In this document: positions 9,827 to 17,825 of the stretch, in pieces | Layout: each line of letters opens with the position of its first letter | Numbering within the stretch: the first letter of the stretch is position 1 | NCBI RefSeq assembly: GCF_009828115.1 | Contig: NZ_WTYL01000003.1 | Span: forward strand, 196,501 to 260,500 | DNA length: 64,000 nt | Origin: Allopontixanthobacter sediminis | GTDB taxonomy: Bacteria > Pseudomonadota > Alphaproteobacteria > Sphingomonadales > Sphingomonadaceae | Direction of reading: 5' to 3' | Position numbers and translations under genes: made by a program | The notes under the pieces: generated by a model | What the model saw: only the letters and a program-made list of their open reading frames with translations | Database searches by the model: none | What the model was told of the DNA's origin: nothing

Positions 9827-12800
9827 TTAGAAATCGAGCGTCACACCAGCGTAGATATACCGTCCGAGCGCATCATAAACCTGCGCGAACACGTTTCCGT
9901 TACAGAAACCGGCAGGGCAGGACTGCGAACCGGTGGTTGGCGGTGCCTTGTCGAACACGTTGTTCGCGCCAAGACGGAAGTCGAAATTGTCGCCAACTTC
10001 CCAGTTGAAGGTGAGATCGAAGTAGCTGATCGAATCGAAACCAGCGTTACCGGGACGGGCAATGCCGCCTGGAGCCGGGCCGCTGGCAGCGGTGCTTCCG
10101 AGGTTGGTATTGTCTTCGAGAGCGTCGAGAGTGACGTTACCGAAATACCTCCAACGAACCGATGCACCCATCCCGCTTGGCAGGTCGAAGCCCACGCGGG
10201 CCGTGTGACGCCATTCAGGGGTCGGTGTACCGCAGGTGTTGCCGTACAGACCAACGCAGTCATAGGTCTGGTCCTGGCCGGGGACGGTTACCCCGGTATC
10301 AAGCACCAATTCGTCCAGCCACGTACCGACGAAACTCAGGCTCAGGCGGCCTGCGTTGCCGACCTGGGTCCGGTAGCTGGCGTTGACGTCGACACCCGAG
10401 GTCGAGAGACCACCGATGTTCTGCTGCAGGTTGGTCACGAAACCGCCGGAAGAACGCCACAGCGAACCTGACGGGTCGCGGTTTACCAGCGAACAGAATT
10501 CCGGATCGGCCGTTGCGGTACACGCTGCGACGATCGTATCTGCGCCAATTCCCTGGATCGCATCTTCAATCTTGATGTTGAAGTAGTCGACGCTGAGAGC
10601 GAGGCCGGGGACGAAGGTTGGCGTAAGCACTGCACCGACAGTGTAGGTGTCGGCGGTTTCAGGCAGCAGGTTCGGGTTACCGCCGATCAGGCCGTTGTAC
10701 TGATCCGCAGGGTTCGGAGCGACCGTCTGGCCAACCGAAAGACCCTGAGCAAGACAGCCCGTGTCAGCAGCCGTGATCGCGAAGCCCGAGCATGGATCGG
10801 TCGAACCATCGAGCGCTACACGCTGCGGAGCGAACAGATCCTGGACTGTCGGTGCACGAACAGCACGGTTGTAACCACCGCGGAGACGGATGTCAGGGAT
10901 CGGGGCGAATTCGCCTTCGATCTTGTAGGTGTCAGTTGTGGCACCCGTGCTGTAATCCGAATAGCGGTAGCCGCCGGTGATGCTGAAGTCATAAACCCAG
11001 CTATTGCGAGCGATCGGCACGTTAATTTCGGTGAAGAATTCCTTCACGTCGAACGAACCCGATACCGGCAGGGTTGGCGCACCCTGACCAGCGAGATCGC
11101 CGGTCTGGAACGCGGTGTCGGAACTGAATTCCAGCTTTTCCTTGCGGTATTCAGCACCGAACACGACGCCTACGCCGTCATCCGCCCAAGGCGACTTGAA
11201 GCCGTACTGGCCCAGCGCACCCGAGACATAACCCGAAATGACTTGCTCGGTCACAATCCCGCGCGAGAAGCCCGGAGTGGAGAGATAGGCAATCGATTCA
11301 GGCGAAGGTGTAGTCGTGCCAGGTGAGAAGATATCCCATGGCACGCAGTTTGGATCGGTTCCGTCCAGCGCCGAGCGGCAGACAGGGTTGCCGTTAACAT
11401 CGTTCACCACGTCAAGCGCACGATTGATCCGGGTGACCGAGAAGTCATTCAGATAGGTCTGTGCGAAGTTGGTACGACCGTACTGGTAATAGGTATCATA
11501 CGACCATACCGGGCTGAGATCGCCCTTGACGCCGAGTACGGCGCGGTAGCTGGTGTGCTGAAGATCGTCCTGACGCGGACCACCTTCGACGTTCCGGCGC
11601 AGGACTTGCGCGAAACCGCGGTTATAGGTTGCACCAGTCGTCGGATCGATGAAATCGAACGGCGTGGTCCCGAGCAGAGGTTCTCCAAGGCCGCGGTCGA
11701 TACGGGCCTGGTTTTCAGCAGCAGCGTTACCGACTACGAAGAACGCATCACCCGGAGCCGGGCTGACGAGAAGGTTTTCGTCATCGCAGATAAGAGCCAG
11801 CTGCGAAGCACCCAGCAGCGGGTTGTCGCAGTTGAGCGACAGCGAGTTGCCGAAGTCACCCGATGGAGCGATCTGGGCGACCGTGCGGTCGTCCATGAAC
11901 ATGAATTCCATGTACGGCTTGATCGCGTCGGAGATTTCGTAATCCGCGAAGACGCCGGCCGTATAACGTTCGTCAGGACGCTGGAAGTAGTTCGTCGGCG
12001 CGAAGTTGAACGGAGTGAAACCAGGCGCAATGCCGCGGTTTGGAGCGAACTGATAGGTCAGCGAAGTGAAGTTGGCGGTCCGTGGATCGTCGCTGTCGTA
12101 TGCAAACAGTGTACCGGTTGGCGAAGTGGCCGAGCCACCGCAGCTGTAGAGCTGGCCGTCCGCATCGAACTGCGCCTTGGTCCGGCCAGAAAGTGCGCAA
12201 GCCGAATAGTCACGGCTTGCCTGCACGACCGGGTTGATCTTGCGATAGCCGACATAGGCACTTACCCGGCCGCGGCCGTCATCAAAGCTGGAACCGAACG
12301 CGAGCGTGGCGTCGAAAGTTCCGCCATCCGTCGACATCCCGCGGGGATAGCCAAATCCGCGCGCATCGAGCGGATCGGTGTAGGCGCTGTTGTTACGGTT
12401 GTCATGATTGTAGACCGAATACTGGGTGTCGAGCTTGAAGCCTTCGAAATCGGTATCCAGCACGAAGTTGACCACACCGGCCACGGCGTCCGCACCATAA
12501 ACCGACGAAGCACCGCCGGTCAGCACGTCGACGCGTTCGATCATTGCGGCCGGGATCACGTTGATGTCGGCTGCAGAGGTCGTTGGATCGCCTGGTACCA
12601 AGCGGCGGCCATTGACGAGAACCAGCGTCCGCTCGGAACCGAGGCCGCGAAGGTTAAGTGTTGCGGTACCGGTCGAACCGTTGGAGACATTGGAACCCTG
12701 CGCGGCAAATACCTGCGGCAGCGAGTTCACCAGATCTTCAACTCGGGTCGTGCCGGTCTGGGTGATTTCTTCGGCTGAAACCACAGTGATCGGGCTTGCC

Positions 12801-12997
12801 GATTCAAGGTTCGCCTGACGGATACGAGTGCCGGTAACAACAATCGGGTCGCCGACTTCTGTCTGGACACCGGTTGCAGACGTCACGCCAACATTGGTAT
12901 CATCGTCGGTTGTCTGACCAAACGCCGGGGCGCTGATCATCGCGATACCGAGAGCTAGCGGAGCAACGCCAGCCTTGAGTGAGATGGATTTTTTCAT
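9827..12997 (-). CDS. TonB-dependent outer-membrane receptor
   Basis: A 1056-residue receptor with a signal peptide (MKKSISLKAG..., cleaved after SAPAFG) and the ATG placed just after AAGGGGACC. The plug starts near residue 50 (DPIVVTGTRIRQ, PITVVSAEEITQ) and includes LRGLGSERTLVLVNGRR and SSVYGADAVAGVVNFVLD. The barrel contains GGYNRAVRAPTVQDLF and ends YIYAGVTLDF with a terminal aromatic, as needed for BAM insertion. It is a paralogue of the receptor at 1915-4926. The two TPR genes for an oxygenase and a sulfotransferase follow on the same strand, suggesting that the three handle one substrate or one surface modification. The ligand is not readable. Confidence 0.93.
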   Translation of the reverse strand: MKKSISLKAGVAPLALGIAMISAPAFGQTTDDDTNVGVTSATGVQTEVGDPIVVTGTRIRQANLESASPITVVSAEEITQTGTTRVEDLVNSLPQVFAAQGSNVSNGSTGTATLNLRGLGSERTLVLVNGRRLVPGDPTTSAADINVIPAAMIERVDVLTGGASSVYGADAVAGVVNFVLDTDFEGFKLDTQYSVYNHDNRNNSAYTDPLDARGFGYPRGMSTDGGTFDATLAFGSSFDDGRGRVSAYVGYRKINPVVQASRDYSACALSGRTKAQFDADGQLYSCGGSATSPTGTLFAYDSDDPRTANFTSLTYQFAPNRGIAPGFTPFNFAPTNYFQRPDERYTAGVFADYEISDAIKPYMEFMFMDDRTVAQIAPSGDFGNSLSLNCDNPLLGASQLALICDDENLLVSPAPGDAFFVVGNAAAENQARIDRGLGEPLLGTTPFDFIDPTTGATYNRGFAQVLRRNVEGGPRQDDLQHTSYRAVLGVKGDLSPVWSYDTYYQYGRTNFAQTYLNDFSVTRINRALDVVNDVNGNPVCRSALDGTDPNCVPWDIFSPGTTTPSPESIAYLSTPGFSRGIVTEQVISGYVSGALGQYGFKSPWADDGVGVVFGAEYRKEKLEFSSDTAFQTGDLAGQGAPTLPVSGSFDVKEFFTEINVPIARNSWVYDFSITGGYRYSDYSTGATTDTYKIEGEFAPIPDIRLRGGYNRAVRAPTVQDLFAPQRVALDGSTDPCSGFAITAADTGCLAQGLSVGQTVAPNPADQYNGLIGGNPNLLPETADTYTVGAVLTPTFVPGLALSVDYFNIKIEDAIQGIGADTIVAACTATADPEFCSLVNRDPSGSLWRSSGGFVTNLQQNIGGLSTSGVDVNASYRTQVGNAGRLSLSFVGTWLDELVLDTGVTVPGQDQTYDCVGLYGNTCGTPTPEWRHTARVGFDLPSGMGASVRWRYFGNVTLDALEDNTNLGSTAASGPAPGGIARPGNAGFDSISYFDLTFNWEVGDNFDFRLGANNVFDKAPPTTGSQSCPAGFCNGNVFAQVYDALGRYIYAGVTLDF

Positions 12998-13289
12998 TTG
13001 GAATAGGTCCCCTTGAAAAAGCCGTTTCTAAGGCCTCTAACTTACGAGCTTGGCAGAACGAAAAGTGTTCGAACTAACCTGCTGCAGTGCACACCGGTTG
13101 CGTTAATCGACCGTCAATCGCAATGGAATTTAACCCGTTTGCCGAGTTTGCAAATGTCGTGTGTCTTTCGTGCAACGCGCGCATTTGGTAGGGTTGGCAG
13201 GCTCGGAAACGCATATCTGCAGTCCGCCACTTGACCGCTCAACCGCTGGTTCCTAACCGACGGGCCAAATAAAACTTAAGGAGCCTGAA
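12998..13289. promoter_or_regulatory. Divergent promoter region, TonB receptor and thiolase
   Basis: This 292-base gap separates two divergent operons. At 13078-13095 it holds CCTGCTGCAGTGCACACC, which on the minus strand contains TGCACTGCAGCA. A near copy (TGCGCTGCAGCA) lies upstream of the other receptor. AAGGAG stands nine bases before the thiolase start. No open frame here looks real. Confidence 0.4.
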
Positions 13290-14462
13290 ATGACCGCTGC
13301 CTATATTGTCGACGCCGTCAGAACCGCCGGAGGGCGCCGCGGGGGCCGACTGGCCGAGGTCCATCCGGTCGATCTGGCGGCTGCCTCGCTGGATGCGCTG
13401 GTGGCGCGTTGCGGGATCGATCCGGCAACGGTTGAAGACGTCATCATGGGCTGTGTCAGCCAGGCTGGGGAACAGGCCATGCAGGTCGGTCGCAATGCGG
13501 TTCTGGCCAGCAAGCTGCTGCCGGAATCGACGCCCGCGGTCTCGATCGACCGGCAGTGCGGATCGTCGCAGCAGGCAATCCAGTTCGCCGCTCAGGCCGT
13601 GATGTCCGGTACCCAGGATGTGGTTATCGCCGCCGGTGTCGAGAGCATGAGCCGCGTGCCTATGGGCTCGACCGCCAGCTTTCACATGAAAGAAGGCCTC
13701 GGGATGTACAAATCCCCGGGCCTGGAGGAAAAATACCCCGGCATCATGTGGTCGCAGTTCATGGGCGCGGAAATGCTGGTGGACAAGCACGGCTTCACCA
13801 AGGACGATCTTGACCGCTTTGCCTACGAAAGCCACCGCAAGGCGATCGCCGCCACGCAGGCGGGCGCGTTTGACGCGGAAATCGTCCCTATCACCATCGA
13901 TACACCCGAAGGCGAACAACAGCACACCGTTGACGAGGGCATCCGGTTCGAGGCGACATTGGAAAGCATCGCGTCGGTCAAGCTGCTGAGCGAAAAGGGC
14001 CGGATCACCGCTGCATCCGCCAGCCAGATTTGCGACGGTTCCAGCGCGGCGCTGATCGTGTCGGAGAAAGTGCTGAAGGAGCATGGCCTGACCCCGCTCG
14101 CGCGGATCCACAATTTGACCGTGACCGCCGGCGATCCGGTGATCATGCTGGAAGAACCGCTATTCGCTACCGACCGTGCCTTGCAGCGGGCTGGCATGTC
14201 GATCTACGACATCGACCTTTTCGAAGTGAACGAAGCGTTTGCCTCTGTTCCTTTGGCGTGGCTCAAGCACACCGGTGCGGATCCCGAAAAGCTCAACGTG
14301 AACGGCGGGGCGATCGCGCTGGGTCATCCGCTCGGTGCGTCGGGCACCAAGTTAATGGCGACCTTGCTGCATGCGCTGAAGGCCCGCGGCAAGCGCTACG
14401 GTTTGCAGACGATGTGCGAAGGCGGCGGCGTTGCCAACGTCACCATCGTGGAAGCGCTCTAG
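13290..14462 (+). CDS. Acetyl-CoA C-acyltransferase (thiolase family)
   Basis: A 390-residue thiolase that cleaves 3-ketoacyl-CoA to acetyl-CoA and a shortened acyl-CoA, or runs the reverse condensation. The acyl-accepting cysteine is in DRQCGSSQQA (about residue 90). The general-base histidine is in GGAIALGHPLGASG (about 346) and the second cysteine in MCEGGGVANV (about 376). Full length for the family, with AAGGAG before the ATG. It is the first gene of a run with an SDR dehydrogenase and a crotonase, so a degradative role is more likely than polyhydroxyalkanoate synthesis. The C-terminal loop CEGGGVAN differs from the commoner C-x-G-G-G-x-G form, which is seen in some acetyl-CoA acetyltransferase subgroups. 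Confidence 0.93.
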   Translation: MTAAYIVDAVRTAGGRRGGRLAEVHPVDLAAASLDALVARCGIDPATVEDVIMGCVSQAGEQAMQVGRNAVLASKLLPESTPAVSIDRQCGSSQQAIQFAAQAVMSGTQDVVIAAGVESMSRVPMGSTASFHMKEGLGMYKSPGLEEKYPGIMWSQFMGAEMLVDKHGFTKDDLDRFAYESHRKAIAATQAGAFDAEIVPITIDTPEGEQQHTVDEGIRFEATLESIASVKLLSEKGRITAASASQICDGSSAALIVSEKVLKEHGLTPLARIHNLTVTAGDPVIMLEEPLFATDRALQRAGMSIYDIDLFEVNEAFASVPLAWLKHTGADPEKLNVNGGAIALGHPLGASGTKLMATLLHALKARGKRYGLQTMCEGGGVANVTIVEAL

Positions 14463-14507
14463 ACGAACGCCATACAGGCGCACAAAAAATTGAAAACAAA
14501 GGGATTT

Positions 14508-15296
14508 ATGGATATGTTCTTGGATAGCAACACTGCCGCGGTCGTTACCGGCGCGGCATCGGGTCTCGGCGAAGCAACTGCGCGTGCGCTCGCAGCCAAA
14601 GGCGTGAAGGTCGCAATTTTCGATCTTCAGGAAGAAAAGGGCAAGCAGGTGGCGGCGGACATTGGCGGCATTTTCTGTGAAGTGAATGTCACGGACGATG
14701 CCTCGGTCGATGCCGGTTTCGCCAAGGCACGCGAAGCGCACGGTCAGGAACGCATCTTGGTCAACTGCGCCGGGGTCGGCAATGCGATCAAGACTGCTAG
14801 CCGGTCCAAGACCGACGGTTCGATCAAGCATTTTCCCCTCGATGCGTTCAATTTCATTATCCAGATCAACCTCGTCGGCACGTTCCGCTGCCTCGCCAAA
14901 TCGGCGGCCGGGATGTTGACCCTCGATCCGCTTGAAGACGGCGCCCGCGGTGCGATCGTGAACACGGCCAGCGTCGCTGCCGAAGATGGCCAGATGGGGC
15001 AGGCCGCCTACTCCGCATCCAAGGGCGGGGTGGTCGGAATGACCCTGCCGATCGCACGCGACCTGATGAGCGAAGGCATCCGGGTGAACACCATCCTGCC
15101 AGGGATCTTCAACACCCCGCTGATGAACGCCGCCCCCGATGCGGTGAAGGACGCGCTGGCGGCGTCGGTGCCGTTCCCCAAGCGCCTCGGGTATCCCGAG
15201 GAATATGCGCAACTGGCGCTGGCGATGATCGGAAACGGTTACTTCAACGGTGAAGATGTGCGTCTCGACGGCGGTATTCGGATGGCGCCGCGCTGA
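14508..15296 (+). CDS. SDR family oxidoreductase, probable 3-hydroxyacyl-CoA dehydrogenase
   Basis: A classical short-chain dehydrogenase of 262 residues. The ATG at MDMFLDSN is chosen because AAAGGG stands just upstream; an earlier in-frame TTG is less likely. The NAD-binding motif TGAASGLG is at the N-terminus, NCAGVG follows the central strand, and the catalytic serine, tyrosine and lysine are in NTASVAAEDG and AYSASKGG (Tyr about 167, Lys about 171). The long insert, with RSKTDGSIKHFPLDAFN, resembles type II 3-hydroxyacyl-CoA dehydrogenases. Its place between a thiolase and a crotonase fits oxidation of 3-hydroxyacyl-CoA. Confidence 0.9.
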   Translation: MDMFLDSNTAAVVTGAASGLGEATARALAAKGVKVAIFDLQEEKGKQVAADIGGIFCEVNVTDDASVDAGFAKAREAHGQERILVNCAGVGNAIKTASRSKTDGSIKHFPLDAFNFIIQINLVGTFRCLAKSAAGMLTLDPLEDGARGAIVNTASVAAEDGQMGQAAYSASKGGVVGMTLPIARDLMSEGIRVNTILPGIFNTPLMNAAPDAVKDALAASVPFPKRLGYPEEYAQLALAMIGNGYFNGEDVRLDGGIRMAPR

Positions 15297-15329
15297 TCGG
15301 ACCGGATTGACGGCGACAAGGAGAGCGCG

Positions 15330-16202
15330 ATGGGCGAGTTCAGCCAGATCAAATACGAGGTCGACGGCCCGATCGCGACCATCACGCTCAACCGGCCGGA
15401 AAAAATGAACGCCTACACCCGGCACATGATGCGCGAAATCTGCGCGGCAATGGATCTGGCAGACGGCGACGACGCGGTGCGGGCGGTAATCTTTACCGGT
15501 GCAGGAAACGGGGCTTTCTGTGCGGGAGCGGACTTGACGCCCGAAGGCGGGGGAGGGCCGTTTTCCAGCGACGATCCGGTTGACGATCTGGGGGACGACA
15601 GTGTCCGCGATGGCGGCGGGCGCCTGACACTGCGTTTGTTCCAGTCGACCAAGCCCCTAATTTGCGCCTGTAACGGGGTTGCCGTGGGGGTGGGGGCGAC
15701 CATGCAACTGGCAATGGATTTCCGGCTGGCTGCGGACACCGCGCGTTACGGATTTGTCTTTGCACGGCGCGGCATCGTGCCCGAGGCGTCGTCCAGTTGG
15801 TTCCTCCCGAAGCTGGTGGGTATTTCGCAGGCCTTGGAATGGTGCATGACCGGGCGCGTATTCGGAGCGGACGAGGCGCTGCGCGGCGGGCTTGTGCGGT
15901 CCGTTCACCCGGCGGCGGAATTGCTCGGCACAGCGCGGGCATTGGCGCTCGAAATCGCAGACAACACGTCCGCTGTGTCAATCGCCATGACCCGGGCGAT
16001 GCTGTGGCGCCTGTCCTCCGCTGAACACCCGATGACGGCGCACCGCGTGGACAGCCGGTCGATATTCCGGCTTTCCAAATCCGCGGATGCGCAGGAGGGC
16101 ATCCAGAGCTTCCTTGAAAAGCGCGAGCCCGAATTCCCCTGCAAAGTAACCAGCGACATGCCCGATTTTTATCCATGGTGGGACGAGCCCGAATACCGCT
16201 AG
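15330..16202 (+). CDS. Enoyl-CoA hydratase/isomerase (crotonase) family protein
   Basis: A 290-residue crotonase that would add water to an enoyl-CoA in the cytoplasm. The family patterns are IATITLNRPEKMNAYT near the start, the oxyanion-hole stretch GAFCAGADLTPEGG, CACNGVAVGVGATMQLAMD, and FARRGIVPEASSSWFLPKLVG with the catalytic-position glutamate near residue 151. A glycine/aspartate-rich insert follows the oxyanion hole. It is the third gene of the run. No acyl-CoA dehydrogenase or ligase gene is nearby, so the first oxidation step must be encoded elsewhere. Confidence 0.92.
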   Translation: MGEFSQIKYEVDGPIATITLNRPEKMNAYTRHMMREICAAMDLADGDDAVRAVIFTGAGNGAFCAGADLTPEGGGGPFSSDDPVDDLGDDSVRDGGGRLTLRLFQSTKPLICACNGVAVGVGATMQLAMDFRLAADTARYGFVFARRGIVPEASSSWFLPKLVGISQALEWCMTGRVFGADEALRGGLVRSVHPAAELLGTARALALEIADNTSAVSIAMTRAMLWRLSSAEHPMTAHRVDSRSIFRLSKSADAQEGIQSFLEKREPEFPCKVTSDMPDFYPWWDEPEYR

Positions 16203-16275
16203 TGGTGAACTTATCCCGCATCATCGCAGACCCGGTACCTTGTTTTCCCGCCCTGCTTCGTTAGGAATCAAGTGG

Positions 16276-16764
16276 ATGCCAGATACCGCTTCCCAAGCCT
16301 TGAGCCTTGCGCAGTTCCTGCCGTACCAGCTTTCGATAACGTCGAACGCTGTCAGCAACCGGATTGCCGAGGTTTATCGCAGCGAGTTCGGACTTAAAGT
16401 CACCGAATGGCGGGTGATGGCGGTGCTCGGGGATAGCGGTCCCCTGACCCAGAGAAGGCTGACCGATCTCACAGTGATGGACAAGGTGGCGGTCAACCGC
16501 GCCTGCAAAGTCCTCGAAGACCGCGACCTGATCAGCCGGGAGCCGAATGCCGACGACGGACGTTCCCACTTGCTGGCGCTGACCGATGCTGGCTGGAAAG
16601 TGCACGACCGGATCGTTCCGATGGCGCGGGCGATGGAGAGCCGGCTAATGGAACCGCTCGACGACGCCGAGCGCCGGGTGTTCATTTCCCTGTTGAAACG
16701 ACTACGAGACCAATCGGAAGAAATCGGTCCCGCAGTCGCCACTGGCAACTGCGGGACCAAGTAA
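16276..16764 (+). CDS. MarR family transcriptional regulator
   Basis: A 162-residue winged-helix regulator starting at the ATG of MPDTASQAL; a TTG 36 bases upstream is not preferred. Family features are a first dimerisation helix, the EWRVMAVLGDSGPLTQRRL entry to the recognition helix, KVAVNRACKVLEDRDLI as the DNA-reading helix, and the wing SREPNADDGRSHLLALTD with the conserved Asp-Gly-Arg. It lies just downstream of the acyl-CoA genes, so it probably controls that operon in response to an acyl-CoA or aromatic ligand. Its last residues are encoded by a terminator-like hairpin. Confidence 0.92.
   Translation: MPDTASQALSLAQFLPYQLSITSNAVSNRIAEVYRSEFGLKVTEWRVMAVLGDSGPLTQRRLTDLTVMDKVAVNRACKVLEDRDLISREPNADDGRSHLLALTDAGWKVHDRIVPMARAMESRLMEPLDDAERRVFISLLKRLRDQSEEIGPAVATGNCGTK
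16726..16758. terminator. Hairpin inside the end of the MarR gene
   Basis: A perfect 11-bp stem (GGTCCCGCAGT / ACTGCGGGACC) with an 11-base loop covers the last codons of the regulator and ends just before its TAA. The U-runs are weak on both sides (AAGTAATTTC; GATTTCTTCC on the minus strand). It may end transcription for this operon and for the convergent tadC. Confidence 0.6.
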
Positions 16765-16801
16765 TTTCAGGATGCTGGCCGATTGCTCGGTCTGCTTTGT
16801 G

Positions 16802-17809
16802 TTATTTCGGCGTGCCGTCCGAGAAGGCATCGCTGATCGAACAGGCCGCGGGGCCAAGGATCACAACGAACAGCACCGGCAGGATGAACAGGATCAATGG
16901 AATGGTCATGATTGCTGGCAGGCGGGCTGCCTTTTCTTCTGCGCGCATCATCCGCTCGTTGCGGAATTCGGCCGACAGCACGCGCAGTGCCGACGCCAGC
17001 GGCGTACCATAACGTTCGGTCTGGACCATGGTGGTAACCACGCCCTTCACAGATTCTAGGTCGACGCGATAAGCCAGGTTGTTGAAAGCCATCTTGCGCT
17101 CGGTCAGGAAGGACAACTCAATTGCGGTTAAGGCGAATTCGTCGCCCAGTTCGGGATAGGCCCGTCCCAGTTCCTTGGCCACGCGGTTGAACGCAGCATC
17201 GACCGTCAAACCGGCTTCGGCGCAGATGACCAGCAGGTCGAGTGCGTCGGGCAAACCTTTGCGGACCAAGTCGGTGCGCTTCTTGGCCTTGTTCTGCAAG
17301 TACACTTCGGGACCTTTATATCCCGCAAGGAGCGAAACGGCGAACCCGCCGAAACGTTTGAAGCTGCCCCATTCGGGGAAAATGTCGGACAAGTAGAACA
17401 CGTAGGCACCGATCGCACCAAGTATGATCGGCAAGATCATCCGGGCAAGAATGACCACCACGGCCAGTTCCTTGTTACGGATCCCGGCGTGTGCCAGCTT
17501 TTGCTGGACCGCTTCGATCTGGCTCTGCTGCAGAACCTTAAGACCGGAAAGCGTGTCCTTGACGCGCTCCGTACCTTCGGTTTTGCGCAGCAGGCTGGTT
17601 CGTTTCTTCGCGCTGGATTTGACAATCCCGGCCTTCAGTTCGTCGCGACGGGCGTTAAGAGCCTTCACGCGGCTGGCCATCGGGTCCCTGACAGTAACAG
17701 CGGCGTAAATGGCGAGAACCACTGCAAAGGCGGCAACGCCGGCCATGATCGTGCCTACTAAGAGCACGTCGAAGCCGAGCAGTGTTGGTCCGGGCGGGGT
17801 GTTGATCAT
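16802..17809 (-). CDS. tadC: Tad pilus inner-membrane protein TadC
   Basis: A type II secretion F-domain membrane protein of about 335 residues, the second of the two platform proteins of the Tad (Flp) pilus. The start is the ATG of MINTPPGPTL, because the 20 residues encoded ahead of it are not hydrophobic and overlap tadB. There is a membrane segment near the N-terminus, a cytoplasmic F domain with DALDLLVICAEAGLTVDAAF and GTPLASALRVLSAEFR, and two C-terminal membrane helices (IMTIPLILFILPVLFVVILGP). It is the last gene of the cluster and converges with the MarR gene. Confidence 0.92.
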   Translation of the reverse strand: MINTPPGPTLLGFDVLLVGTIMAGVAAFAVVLAIYAAVTVRDPMASRVKALNARRDELKAGIVKSSAKKRTSLLRKTEGTERVKDTLSGLKVLQQSQIEAVQQKLAHAGIRNKELAVVVILARMILPIILGAIGAYVFYLSDIFPEWGSFKRFGGFAVSLLAGYKGPEVYLQNKAKKRTDLVRKGLPDALDLLVICAEAGLTVDAAFNRVAKELGRAYPELGDEFALTAIELSFLTERKMAFNNLAYRVDLESVKGVVTTMVQTERYGTPLASALRVLSAEFRNERMMRAEEKAARLPAIMTIPLILFILPVLFVVILGPAACSISDAFSDGTPK

Positions 17810-17825
17810 TTTCTGTGTTCCTCGC

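Noticed and set aside
11555-12778. Long open frame (407 codons) antisense to the second TonB receptor
   Set aside because: Composition is Arg/Val/Glu-rich without domains, and it is fully covered by the receptor gene.
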